Below, one piece after another: positions 51,900 through 62,723 of a stretch of 64,000 bases of DNA; positions within the stretch are counted from its first letter, which is position 1; each line of letters opens with the position of its first letter. Below the pieces are notes generated by a model, which saw only the letters and a list, made by a program, of their open reading frames with translations, was not told where the DNA came from and ran no database searches. Position numbers and translations under genes: made by a program. The DNA is from Burhinus oedicnemus (taxonomy: Eukaryota; Chordata; Aves; Charadriiformes; Burhinidae): positions 1,713,538 to 1,777,537 of the forward strand of contig VFFE01008908.1 in NCBI GenBank assembly GCA_008921705.1, written 5' to 3'.

Positions 51900-52070
51900 G
51901 TTCTTAATGACCAATTAGCGAGTTTCCAAGCCACAATCCATACTACAGAATGACAAATTAGAAGTTTCTTGTGAGATCATTTTCCTCCTCTAGTACATTT
52001 AAATTAGTATGGCTTCATTTGCTGGGCAGCTTGATCAGAGGCTCTGTCTATGCATGAGTGAATGTATAGC
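51900..52070. promoter_or_regulatory. Weak candidate conserved non-coding block
   Basis: 'taatgaccaattagcgag', 'tgacaaattagaag' and 'catttaaattagtatgg' give several TAAT cores and a CCAAT word in 130 bp. There is no open frame. This is texture only. Confidence 0.22.
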
Positions 52071-53469
52071 TACATTGTTGTTTTTAAAGTTCATTTGATC
52101 TGTAAAATCTGAGCTTATCTGGTTCCCTGCTCTACCAGTTCAGCCAGGTTATTAATGAAAGGTAAAATAAAATTTTTGGTAGAAATTGCACTGATGACAC
52201 ATAAGTTGCACATTAAATCCTGATACTCCCAAACCCCTTTTGTCCATACTTACAAAACCGGCACCTAAAAAAGAACCAAGGAAATTAGGAGCAGCCATAT
52301 CCTGCATGACTAGTGTCCCGTCCCTGAGAGCAACCAGCTGCAAGTGGTTAAGGACACAAGGATGGGCAGGTCTAGGTGGTTGTTCTCCAATGCCTTGGGC
52401 CATGCCCGTATTAGGGGCTTCACCAAACTGGCACCTGAACCATTAGGAGAAAACCTCCCTATCAGTGAGTGACTCTTCCCTGTTCTGCTCTTGAATCAAA
52501 TTATATTTTTGGCCTTTACAATATCTTTTTGGCAGGAACTTTTGCAGGGATGTTGTTCGAGATTATACTTCCTTTGATTTGTTTTGTACCTACTCCCTGG
52601 TACATTCATTGTGTTCTCCAGAGCTTCTGCTTTTATGAGAAATAGGGAATAACCATTTCCTGGTCAGCTTCGATTCACCATTCATTGTAGATCTATACCA
52701 TGTCCTCTCTTATTCTATTTTTAATTTTAGGTACATAAATAATGCTATTGGCCTCTGCGCACTTAAAATTAAGCATGCTGTAAAGTGCTTGCCTGAGTCA
52801 GGGCCAAGGCTTTTGTGCCAGTTAGCTTTCTGGTCACCATTAGCCAGAGAAGTATTTGGATGTGCAGGTGCAGCACAGGACCCTTCGTGCTCCCTTTTCC
52901 CTACAAAAATGAAACGCCGCCCAGTGAGGGATCCCTTGCGCTGAGCTTCTGTGTGTGGCTCCTGGAGATGCTGCTGGCCTCCAGCACCTGTGCTTAGGAC
53001 CTGGAGCTGCAATAGAGCAAAGACACTGGCTGCGTCCTGGGTCCTGACCTTTCAGACCTACGGTGCTCCTGGGAGTGATCTTTATGTACGGAATAAGGGG
53101 AGCAGCATGTTTGGCCCAGGGGGGTGCTTTCAGGCTAGGTCCTGGTGGTCCCCTGAACTCTCTCCACCAACTGTGGGGAACACGGATCACTGGAAAAGGG
53201 GTGTAGTGCCTTGCACTGCATCTGCTTGGCCTTGATGAGCAGCTCCTCTGCTGCGCCTTGGGTCACGATATAGGTAAAGGTGAAGCAGAAAGGGTTTGTG
53301 CTCAGTCCTCTTGATTCTGGAGCAAACCTTGTTCGCTCTGTCCTCTGAAATTTTATTCAGGCAGGATGAGGCCATAGGCACATCTCTATGTTACAGCATG
53401 TTTCCAATAAAAAAAAACCAAAACCCTATAGTTCAAAAAAACCCACAATGACTAAACAAATAGATAAGA
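52071..53469. other. Non-coding DNA, GC-richer between about 52.8 and 53.3 kb
   Basis: The interval 52850-53260 is GC-richer and so carries overlapping open frames of up to 116 codons on both strands. None shows a recognisable domain, and long overlapping frames on opposite strands are expected where stop codons are rare. Confidence 0.5.
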
Positions 53470-53930
53470 GTCATTAATAACTACAGACTTCATTGCCAGT
53501 TTAACATGAGGAGCAATTTAATTGGGACCTCGACTGCTTTGTGTAGCTTTGTTAATGTAATTGAGTAATGCATATTGATTTTTCATGGGGCTCAAATCTT
53601 TTTTCTTCATCTCGTATAAGAAAGCCTGTTAAGAAATTATTAATCACACTATAATTACTTTAAGATCTATGCTCTAATTAAAACCATAAATTCTTTATTA
53701 CATCTTTATTTTAATTAGACATCCAGAAAGACAATAATTTTTACAAGAAAACTCGTACAATAAAATTACCCCACTTAGCAATGCCTCAAAGAGCCTGTTC
53801 TTAGTACACGCAGACTCCAATAGGACTTCCTAAATGAAGACATGCGTGATTCTAGTCATAATCAGAATTAAAGATGCCCTCTGAATGTAATTAAGTAACT
53901 TTACGGTAAGATCTTCTCTATGCAAAAAAA
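53470..53930. promoter_or_regulatory. Candidate conserved non-coding element, TAAT-dense
   Basis: A block of about 460 bp, strongly AT-rich but not simple sequence. Homeodomain-type cores recur: 'atttaattggg' (53517), 'gttaatgtaattgag' (53551), 'gcatattgattt' (53570), 'ctataattac' (53650), 'ctctaattaaaacc' (53672), 'tttaattagac' (53711) and 'gtaattaagtaac' (53887). It has no open frame and no repeat. The combination is typical of developmental enhancers; conservation is untested. Confidence 0.35.
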
Positions 53931-55377
53931 ACGGGTTCATCCACAGGAGTAAGACTTTACTTTCTCTTCTTGTTTTTCTTTTGTCTTTTAAAAATCTAGG
54001 ATCGAAGAAGCATGTTCTGAAATTTTAAGAGTCTAATCAAAGGTTTAAAATATAATCCTACTATAATGAAAATAAGCTTATTATCATAACCACCTTCTGG
54101 TATTTTCTTTTGGGTGTCTTTGGTCCTGCTGTGATAGGTAATTTTTGCCTGCCAGGAGGAATTTAAAATAAATGTATTTCCTCATCTATGCCAAAGGACC
54201 TGATATATCTCTCATTTAACCTATTGGGAAACTAGGTCCTGGAGAACAGAGTCTAGCCTATAGTTTGTGTGGGTGGTTTTTAGGTTTTTGAACTGTGAGT
54301 CCTATGGGTCTTTGTTACTAGAGTTTGGAAATGCTTTAAAAGCACGGAGTTTCACTTTATTTTTTCTTAAAATTAAAATTATTTCTGTAATGTGAAATAA
54401 CATTGTGGTCTGAAATGTTAGCAAATCCATAATTTGCTTTATCAGGAAGGTCAATAACTAGCTGATTCAGACTGAAATTTTTCTTAGCATAATTGAGAAT
54501 TCACCTTATCCGAGTTCAGGATAAAATGTCTCAGAGTGCTCAAAATGTTCACAGAGGAAACCTTGGAGGTTCCCCACTTTAAGGTGGCGTGTACCAGAAA
54601 CGCTTATCATGATTCTGCAATCTGTTCTTGCAATGGGTACTTTGCTTATGGCCATAGTCTCATGGCAGCCAGGTAAGGAACCTGAGCTAAACAAAATATG
54701 TTTATCCATATTTATTCTGTGAGAGAAATGTATCAGTTCATTCCTCATTGCAACACAGATTTTAAACTGTGGCAGTGTGCAAATCGCCAGGTATAAACTG
54801 CAGTGATATGCTTGTAACAGAAATGAATGCCCGTATCCCATTTTCCTTGCAGTATCTGCAATGTGTCTCCTTTTAAATCCCAGAACACCACTTCAGAGTG
54901 ATGTGTTACTATTTAAACCGACAAGGTCTGATTGAAAAGCCAGCTCATAGCCTAGCAGTTGGTAAATGGTAAAAAGATAGGTTTATTTGCCACTAACTCC
55001 TCCACTCATCACCCAAGGAAGCCAGTACACAGCCAGTGCATTGCCTGGACATATCACTTGTCAGATAACATCTTGATGGTCATTTGATGTTCATTCAAAA
55101 TAGGTGAAATAAGGTCTTGCTGGAGGGTTTGTTATAGTGGCAATTGGATTTGCATCCCTGGCTCAGCTGTGATCCTTACCTGTGCTAAGCAGTGACTGCT
55201 CGTCTGAGACACGCCATAGAGGCTGCAGCCCCAACCTGCTCTGATGTTGGCTGAGACACAGAAAAGAGGGACTTGCAAACATCCTTGTACTTTCTCTCCT
55301 CTCTTCTGCTTTTTTATTTATTTTTTTTATACCTGCCACTCTTTTCCAGCACTTTTAATGGTTCTGTTCTTCTGTGG
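53931..55377. other. Single-copy non-coding DNA
   Basis: Flanks the LTR insertion on the left. No recognisable gene; a T-rich patch lies at about 55309-55330. Confidence 0.5.
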
Positions 55378-55383
55378 CTATTG
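55378..55383 (+). repeat. Left target-site duplication of the LTR (CTATTG)
   Basis: CTATTG directly abuts the TG start of the LTR and is repeated exactly after its CA end at 56109-56114. Confidence 0.9.
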
Positions 55384-55725
55384 TGTCCTGGTTTGAAGTA
55401 AAACAGGACCAATGTTGTTCAGTAACTTTTCTTTTTAGCTAGGCCTCTTCTAACTGCTGAAATTACCAGCGTGTTGTGCAGAAACTGTTGGCTCTCAGAG
55501 TGATAAGACCCATGTTTATAGCCGATGCCAAGGAACGGGATGCAGAGAGGCTCTTGCTTATCCTTATTGCTATAACAACCAGGGGCAGCCAACTTTGTTA
55601 CTTGCCCCGTTGGAGGGTGGGAAGCGGAAAAGCGTAGAGGGGTCACACCTGCAGGGAGGAGCGGACAGAACAGGTGACCCAAAACTGACCAACAGGGTGT
55701 TCCATCCCATCTGCCTCATGCTCAG

Positions 55726-55733
55726 TATAAAAG
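55726..55733 (+). promoter_or_regulatory. TATA box of the solo LTR
   Basis: TATAAAAG lies 342 bases into the LTR and 253 bases before the polyadenylation word. Transcription would be expected to begin about 25-30 bases downstream, near 55755. Whether the promoter is active is not shown by sequence. Confidence 0.75.
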
Positions 55734-55978
55734 CTGAGGGGTCACAGGGTCAGCTCTTTTTTTCTTCAGTGGCCGGCGTCCTGGGAGGACTCTGTCTCTG
55801 CATCTGCCTTTGATCCCAATCTTGAATCCAGATCCAGAATCCAGTTCCCGTCTGTCACTGAGTCCAGTCTGGGACTTCCCCAGCGCCTGCTGGTGACGTG
55901 ATTGTCATCCTGGGAGCTTGATACGGTTTTGTATATATTTCATTATTTTTCTTTTTATTATTTTATTATCAATATTTC

Positions 55979-55984
55979 ATTAAA
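55979..55984 (+). terminator. Polyadenylation signal of the solo LTR (ATTAAA)
   Basis: The common variant ATTAAA follows a T-rich stretch (55935-55978) and lies about 125 bp before the LTR end. It would define the R/U5 border close to 56000. Confidence 0.7.
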
Positions 55985-56022
55985 GTAGTTTAGTTCCTTC
56001 TAAACTCTTAAGTCTCTCTTTT

Positions 56023-56058
56023 TCTCTCTCTTGCCTCCTGAGCGGAGCAAGAGAGAGA
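56023..56058 (+). repeat. Hairpin in the U5 part of the LTR
   Basis: The 12-bp arms TCTCTCTCTTGC (56023-56034) and GCAAGAGAGAGA (56047-56058) are perfectly complementary with a 12-base loop. It lies about 40 bases after the ATTAAA signal, so it would be in the 3' flank of polyadenylated transcripts and near the 5' end of genomic ones. Confidence 0.85.
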
Positions 56059-56108
56059 GAGCATCTGTTGTTCCACCGGATTGGGCCAATCTGGCCCAAA
56101 CCATGACA

Positions 56109-56114
56109 CTATTG
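56109..56114 (+). repeat. Right target-site duplication of the LTR (CTATTG)
   Basis: An exact copy of the six bases before the LTR start. It confirms that the element boundaries are intact and that the insertion and later LTR-LTR recombination happened in place. Confidence 0.9.
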
Positions 56115-59100
56115 TTTTAAATTAATCTCTGTTTATTTATGGACTAGATTGCTGATGGTTTAACATCTCCAAGGCATGGCAGTTGCTGACACAGTACATG
56201 AGCTCAGGGTTCAGGTGCCCCATGCTCAAAGCATTGCCTCCACCTGGGGCCTGAAGCCAAACCCACTGGTCCAGTCCAGATCATGGAGAGCCTTCCCATT
56301 GGTTTCAATGGGCTTTGAATCAGAATAACTTGACATGGTGGAGGAAACAAGTTAATTAGCTAAGTGTGAATGGAAATGTTTGAAAAATGTGGACATATTC
56401 CCTAGAACAGTCTGCCTTGGCAATGCATAGCAGTTGGTCAGAAGCATGATAGCACCAGCTTTCATCTAAGTGATAATGAAATTATGGGGGTGGGGGGTTG
56501 CAGGGAAACCTACTCTTGAGATGCAGAAGGCTGTCTGCCACAGATAGATTAGCAAATAGATCAAACGGCATTGCCAGCCGTGCACTCCTCTGCCTCAAAC
56601 GTTTCACTTATTCGGCAGTCTTTGTGAAGTTTGTAAGATGTATCTGCCCTGGCTCCCACTTTAGAGAGTGGGAACATGATGTTTTTTTCAGGCTTGAGTT
56701 CTGAGGCTTTGCTTTCCTGATCTGTCTTTGCTTAGCCTGAAAACAACTCAGCAGGTCTTCTGTGGGAATTAAGCAAACAGACTACAAGGCTGGGAGTACG
56801 TTTTGAATACTTGAGTTGAGCAGCTGAAGTAGGGAGTGAAGGGATGTGCATCCGCACGAGCTCAGTTTGAGCTATATGTCCTTCTGTGAGGGAGGGTTAT
56901 CTGCATTTCTGGTTTTATTGTTGCTGCATAAGTAAGCTGAAGTAGAGCAGTATATGGCATGTTCGTAGCTTCACTGGTCCCCTCAAACATGATCTAGCTT
57001 CGGTTATACTAGTAGGGCTATTGCAATTTATAAACCTGTGTTTACTGAGATTTTGCCCCCAAAACTGGACAAAGTGGTCAGGGTTTACCTTAGAGATTGC
57101 TAACAAGCAAGCTAACAGCCTGTGGGTGGAAAATATTAAATATCATTGATTTATAGCTATATTAAAAGTTATTAAATAAAGAACAGTTAATTTGTAGAGA
57201 CCAAAGTACACTCAGGTGAATTAATGTGATCAGTCTCTCTGAAAAATATGGGAAACTTTTAGACACCTCAATCAAGAGAGCAGATATCTGTTCGATCTTC
57301 TTGCTACCCAAATAGAAATCAGAACAATAAATAGGCTTCCTATTATGTAGGAAATGACATCGTTTAGCCTGTCAATACTTTTCAGCAATAAATCAAAAGG
57401 GGGTTTTGACATCTCTGGCTTTTGAGCTCCACTAAATTCTTAAGTCCTACTATTCATTTCATGCGAATCCCTGGGTAGATATCATACTCAAAGATTCAAT
57501 ATCTGTTTCTTTAAGAATCAAACAACATACATTAAGCAATTATTTACTCAGATAATTTGTATGTATTTAGTACCCTTAAGTCACTGATCTTATTATAGAT
57601 ATAATCTATTTTCCCCCTTTGAGAAGCAAATAACCTTTTTTACTATTACAAATGTCAGGAAATGGTTATTCTCAATTTCTGTGACAGAGGGAGGGAGATA
57701 TCACATGACAGGATTGAGCAGAAAAATAAAAAAGGAGATGCATAATGAAATTGCAGAACTCATGGCTGCAAGATGCTGCAGGACCAAGGGAACAAAAAAC
57801 AATGAGAAATTAATTGAAGAAAAGTCCATGGGAGGCCATTAAATGGATCACCAGCTTTCAGAGTTCTAGCAACTGGGGACATTGGCTAATTCAAGACCAA
57901 GCAGTCATTGTAAGAAATAGGACACTTTGGAGAGAGGATCCTAGGCTGGAAAGGGTCTCACTCTGATGTATGTTTCATGTTCTTAAATGGTAGGAGAAAT
58001 AAATGAGAAACTTAAAAATGATTTCTTATATACAACTGTTTACCCTCTGAAGATGCACCAACCAGTCTTGTGTGTCCAGCTGTGGGCAGGATTGCAGCTC
58101 TGCCATGTGTGGGTGCTGCTGAGCGAGCCCTAGTGGTACAGTTCAGGGGTGCTCGGCTGGGGCAGAAAGCAGCACCCGTTCAGCCCTGCTTCTGCTTGGG
58201 GCATCCCCACACACCAGCTCTCCAATCGCCCCAGCTTCCAAATGGGCTCATTTTGGTGGCAGCTCAAAGCTGGTTCCTGGAAATGAGCAGCAAAGCAAGA
58301 AATGTCCAGAGCGATGACTCTTATTTAAGCACAGCCAGCAGAACTGGGAACAGCAAATCCAGCCAAGTGTCTGTGTCCTGTTCAGCCTGTATCAGTGAAG
58401 AGCGTGCTCTTCCCCCCTCCCGACCCTACCACAGGTGACAGCAGCAGAGCTTTTTAAGAAAATGGATGATATTGAGGCCATTTTGTAATAACATCTATTT
58501 TGACGTGTTCATGGCATGAAACTAACCCTGGATTCATTGTTCCTAAGTAGTTCCTCTGCTCTGGATCCATGTGGTGACTCTAGTGTCCCAAATCCACCCT
58601 GCTTGCCCCCAGCCTTGGAGGATCTGTAGAGATAGTCTTTCTACAGCTGCATCCATCTCTCCTTTGATCCTATAGAGCCAATCCTCCCAGCTGGGCAACG
58701 TCAGACACCACACCACCCCCATGCATGTAGATTTTTAGGGTGATTTAAAGCACATCTTTCCATTCCCACAGGTGTACATTGGCTTCCAAACTCCTGACCT
58801 GGTGCATATGCCCCCCACTCTCTTTAGGCAGGAGCTAACTTCCTTTGTCATTATAGCTGAGTAAGCCTATAGCCTACAGGGACATGAACCACAGATTCGC
58901 CTGTATTTCTTGAGGACAGTGTGACAGGGCTGCAGAAAGAAGAGACTGAAGACATTTTTCCTCTATGATTACAGTTACTGTTTGCACTATGGATCTGTAT
59001 TGCACAATCTCCACTTGTTCTGCGTTCAAAATGTCTCCACAGATGTGGATGCAAATTCCACGCATTAGTACACTGACAGGTATTTAATATGAACAGAGAA

Positions 59101-60129
59101 AGCCAAGTGAAGATTGAAATCTTCCATCCTTTAGACATCCATACGAGCAGTGAAACTGCTAACTGTTATAAATGCCTGTTGACAGTGCAGCTGAACTCCA
59201 GGTTCATAGCAATAAATAGGCAGGAATTTTATTGCTTTTGTGGTGTGAGAACACCCCAAAGGCTGCTTGTAACGGCACAGCTTGGCTTAGGAAAAATTGG
59301 GGAGCCTGTGCTCCACCCAGCTGCTGTTGGCAGCTCTGGCTCAGGTCCTGCCTGCCGGCCCTGGGCTGGGGATGTGTACAGATCATGGTGCCGTTTGCTC
59401 ACATGGGGTAACTGGAGCTAATTTTACCTGCCCACTGATCCACTGTGCTGAGCTCTGATGACAGAAGACAGTCAGCATGGTAACCAGGTGCATAGAAAGA
59501 TGTATTTCTTACCTCCATGCCAAATTATGCCAGAGTGCTTTACACCTGCCCTTCTCAACTGTGACCTCTCTGCCTCCTTTCCCCAACCCCTTCCTGGCAG
59601 TGTGCTTTTTGCTTGACCTGCCCTCTGATCAGAGACCGAATCTGCTCCTTGTTCTCTCAGTTTGCCTCTCCTGTGAGAGCAGAAGAGATGGTGAGTTTTG
59701 CTTTGGTGGTGCCTCGAGGGCAGCCAGGCTGCCCCAGGCTCCCCAGCATAAGCGCAAGAGCCGCTGGGGACCAAGCATCCAGGTACCTGTGGGGAAGGCT
59801 GTTTGCCAGTGGGATCAATCTGTCCAGCCTGCTGTCTCCTAGGGGCGGAAGAGCTATTTTAGCTGTGAAACCCCAGAACTGAGCATCTCGCTTGTGGCCA
59901 AGCCCTCAGCTGACCACAGTCCATTTTGTGGGACCTGAAACCCCAATCTAAACTCCAGCTCTACCACCGCTGAGGACGGACCGCTCTGCGGAGCCTGTGC
60001 CGTAGCCGAATGAATAACACCCGGTAAAGGCAACAAGAGGGAGAGGCAGCTACAGTACAGAAAGTGTTTTGTCCATCAATTACCCCCAATTCTTCATCCA
60101 GAAAGATTAAGGGCTGTTTGTTTGCAGTT
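56115..60129. other. Non-coding DNA, GC-richer in patches
   Basis: No recognisable host exon. GC-richer patches at about 58070-58440 and 59260-59900 carry open frames of up to 122 codons on either strand without known domains. A group of about seven CpGs lies at 59968-60025. Confidence 0.5.
56289..56325. repeat. Third ancient repeat type (short remnant)
   Basis: 'gagccttcccattggtttca' followed by 'atgggctttgaatcag' includes the small palindrome CCCATTG/CAATGGG (56295-56301, 56306-56312). It resembles a widespread old amniote repeat word set ('cccattgacttcaatgggctttggatca'). Only 37 bp are recognisable. Confidence 0.35.
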
Positions 60130-60219
60130 ATGTGTAATGTCATGCTCTGTTTGTCATCTTAATAGCTCTCCTGGGATCATAAGACATGCCTAAATGCTAC
60201 AGCGGCACCTTTCAGAAAA

Positions 60220-60560
60220 CAGCCTACTAAAACTAATTAATAGTGCACCCTAGTTAACACATGCAAACTTGGCATTATTAGTCTAATTAAAAGGATTTTA
60301 ACAATCTTGAGTTCCCTTCTCTCTCCCCCTCACAGATTCCAACATATGCAAGGCAAGTAAATTAAACCCATTAATCACCATTGGTGCAAATGATATAGGT
60401 GCCTGTAACATGGGCTCATCTCTGAAGAGAGACACTAACAGGCCTCATTATGTTTAATTTTGCTCCTTAGCAAAGCATAATAAATACAAATTGTAACATC
60501 ACAATAAAATATTTAATTATTCACGAGTTTGGTAAGAAACATAATTAGCTTACTGGTATG
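60220..60560. promoter_or_regulatory. Candidate conserved non-coding element, TAAT-dense
   Basis: At least six homeodomain-type cores occur in 340 bp: 'aactaattaa' (60231), 'gtctaattaa' (60281), 'attaatcacc' (60370), 'gtttaatttt' (60451), 'atttaattat' (60511) and 'cataattagc' (60540). They come with octamer-like 'atgcaaac' (60261) and 'tatgcaaggc' words. There is no open frame and the sequence is not simple. Together with the 61.26 and 63.66 kb blocks it forms a cluster near the right end. Confidence 0.38.
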
Positions 60561-61259
60561 TGTCTTCATTTGGGTGATAATGGATCCAATTTAGGAGCTT
60601 AACCATTTCTGGATAAAGGTTGAAAATGAGAATTTTTCCAGGATTTATTGCCTAAACATAAAGAGAAAGAGCCCATTTCCACAATCTCCATTACCTCCTG
60701 TGGAGAAAGCTGCATGGACATCCCAGCCCCTATGGCCCCATTTACCTGGAACTTTCCAGCACGGGAGCAGGCTCAAGCTCATCTCTTCAGTCTTGCAGTA
60801 ACAGGGGAAACTGAGGGCTGATGGTGTTTCCAGAGATGACACTAGAGCAATCCCAAAGAACAAGATGTTATTATTTTAAGCTTAATACTGGTGGATTTTT
60901 AATTTGCTGCGTAAAGGCTCCGCGTTTTGCAGCTGATTTGAAATTCAGGGTTTTCCATTCAGCTACATGAAAGACGAGCCCCAGCTGGGGAAGACCAGAC
61001 CCCACCTCACAGCTGGGGAAGACTCAGGAGTGCTTTAGGCTATGTCCCATTTGCAAAGAGGGGTGAACTGGATGGCGAGCAGGTTTATCCACCCCACCTC
61101 CCTCCCCCCAGCTTATCTACATCCCTGGGCACAAGCCTGGCCAGGATAAAAATGTCCCAGGAGCTGCTGGTGGATGGACCCGTGGCTTGCAGAGGCAGTG
61201 CTGCCGCAGCTCAGGGGTGCAGGAGTTAACCTGATGCACCGCTTGGTGCAGGAGGCAAC
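60561..61259. other. Non-coding DNA with a short GC-rich interval
   Basis: A 14-bp direct repeat, CAGCTGGGGAAGAC, occurs at 60982-60995 and 61010-61023 with a 28-bp period. The interval from about 61070 to 61260 is GC-richer. No gene recognised. Confidence 0.5.
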
Positions 61260-61440
61260 CCTGCCGGCAATTTAGCGCCGCTGTTTGCTTTTATGGGATC
61301 CTAATTTTATTTATTTTATGTTCTCCTTATTGCACATATTTAGGTGACAGATGTGTACGTTCCTTAATCTCTTCCTCATTACCCTATGAAATTGTAGCTG
61401 CTTTTTGACAGCTTTCAGACAAAGATAAAAGAGGAGAGGA
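61260..61440. promoter_or_regulatory. Candidate conserved non-coding element
   Basis: Contains 'gccggcaatttagcgccgc', a forkhead-like TGTTTGC (61283), a posterior-Hox/CDX-like TTTTATGG (61290), and 'gaaattgtagctgc' and 'gacaaagataaaag' (GATA/TCF-like) words. It mixes CpGs with AT-rich text and has no open frame. The motif calls are by eye. Confidence 0.3.
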
Positions 61441-62341
61441 AAACTTCAAACATATGGAAATTTGCAGAGACCCTGGACTGACTCCTGGCGGGGAGATCAC
61501 TGAACACATAGTTAGAGGAATTAGTTAAGACTGATGGCCTTTGAGTTCATGGTGTCTGAACGCAGATGTAAGGGAAAGCATTGCTCAAGCAGCCATGATC
61601 CCAGCTTTCGATTATGTATCATACAGGAGCGAAGGGAGCTTAGGAGTGGATTAATGCTCTGAACAGATTAATTCAAAATTGTATTTCAACGCACTTGCGA
61701 TGCACCTCTGCACTGTAACCTTTGCTTAAGGAAAAAACAAAACCAAAGACACCAGGATAGCCTAGGATGTCTCAGCGCCTGCACGATGCAAACAGTACAA
61801 TTCAAACTTACTTTGTAAGGTAATTAACAACAGGGAGATGGATTGGTTTGGCAGAATATAGTGTTTTACCACAAAGGGTATGGGAGCTTTATGCTAAAAT
61901 TAAGAACAACAAGGCACTGTATTTTTGCGCAGTTTGAATTATTTTGCAATATTTGCCGTACTCATTTTCTTACCCTATCGTGATGTCCCCTTCACCATTT
62001 CCCATTTCTAAACAGATTTTCAAAGAATCCCCTAAAACATGAATTATATTGTCTTTCTGAAGAAGGCATTCAAATTAGTGCAAAAGAGTGTGAATATAAA
62101 TTTGCAATCAACATTATAAATGCGGTGTGAGTGTTATTTCTTCCTCCGCTAATTCTTCTGAGCAAGATTTACTGTCTCGGTGAGGGTTTTTTAAATAAAT
62201 TAAATATAACATGAACTAGATAGTTGTTCACATGGAGCTAGAGCTGGAAAGGCTCATTAATCACTAGTTTAAATCCCAGAGTATCCAGTCATCCTAATTA
62301 ATGATTCAGTGCTGAACTTTACTCTGGCAGTGGCAGCAGAA
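61441..62341. other. AT-rich non-coding DNA
   Basis: No gene or repeat. Stretches such as 61900-62110 are AT-rich with scattered CpGs and could belong to the same regulatory neighbourhood, but are not called. Confidence 0.45.
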
Positions 62342-62723
62342 CCGAGCCATTACCCATCTCGGCTGAGAGGGACCGAGCGAGTCGGAGGAAACGGAACGGC
62401 CCTTTGGGCCGGTGAGGCAGGGCTGCTGCTGCCCCAGCAGCTCCATACCGACCTGCGCCCACCGCGTGGGCAGCGCTGGCGGTCACTGATGATGCCCGGT
62501 GCCCCCGTCACCTCATAGCCACGTTTGTAGCATTTGGCTGGCGGAGGGTTCAAACTGCAGCCCTGCGGGATGGGTATGGGGTCAGGTACTACAGGATAAC
62601 GCTGCACCTCTCTGGGATGAACTGCATCCAGTCGCTCCTCCTCAAACAGCAGCGGGCTCCCTAACGTGTAGTAGGGTGGAGCGAGAAGTTTAAAATGATC
62701 CCGCAGTCTAAGCTAAGGCACCC
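62342..62723. promoter_or_regulatory. CpG-island-like segment
   Basis: I count about 26 CG dinucleotides in 382 bp, 16 of them in the first 166 bp (62342-62507), against very few in the flanks. The segment is GC-rich and includes 'accgagcgagtcgg', 'aacggaacggcc' and 'cacccgcaagg'. Open frames of 69 codons (plus) and 85 codons (minus) cross it but show no recognisable domain. No TATA box, splice signal or known first exon is evident. It could be an orphan CpG island, a promoter of an unannotated non-coding transcript, or simply a GC-rich patch. Confidence 0.55.

Larger units (their letters stand above)
55384..56108 (+). mobile_element. Solo LTR of an avian endogenous retrovirus (725 bp)
   Basis: A complete long terminal repeat without internal retroviral genes. 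It begins TGTCCTGGTTTG and ends CAAACCATGACA, giving the canonical TG...CA ends and terminal inverted repeats matching at 11 of 12 positions. Both sides carry the same 6-bp target-site duplication, CTATTG. In the plus orientation the promoter and processing signals occur in the expected order: TATAAAAG at 55726-55733, then ATTAAA at 55979-55984, then a hairpin and a C/T-rich stretch towards the 3' end. U3 is therefore about 55384-55755, R runs to roughly 56000, and U5 is the rest. Solo LTRs arise by recombination between the two LTRs of a provirus. Six-base duplications are typical of class II (beta-retrovirus-like, ERVK) elements, so I favour that class; the family name is not assigned. Confidence 0.93.

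Noticed and set aside
52710..53235. Overlapping open frames of 94-116 codons on both strands.
   Set aside because: The opposing frames overlap in one GC-richer patch, which indicates composition rather than coding. No homology was recognised.
55419..55813. Short open frames within the LTR on both strands.
   Set aside because: LTRs of this type are non-coding, and the frames show no retroviral or host protein similarity.
58070..58438. A 122-codon plus-strand open frame in GC-rich sequence.
   Set aside because: GC-rich DNA has few stop codons. No domain, conserved motif or splice context is visible.
62540..62570. A 'gggttcaaact' word resembling a tRNA B box.
   Set aside because: There is no A box at the right distance and no cloverleaf; the T-arm complement is absent.
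62350..62607. An 85-codon minus-strand open frame across the CpG-rich segment as a possible first exon.
   Set aside because: There is no Kozak-plus-splice-donor arrangement I can defend and no recognisable protein sequence. Kept only as a CpG-rich segment.
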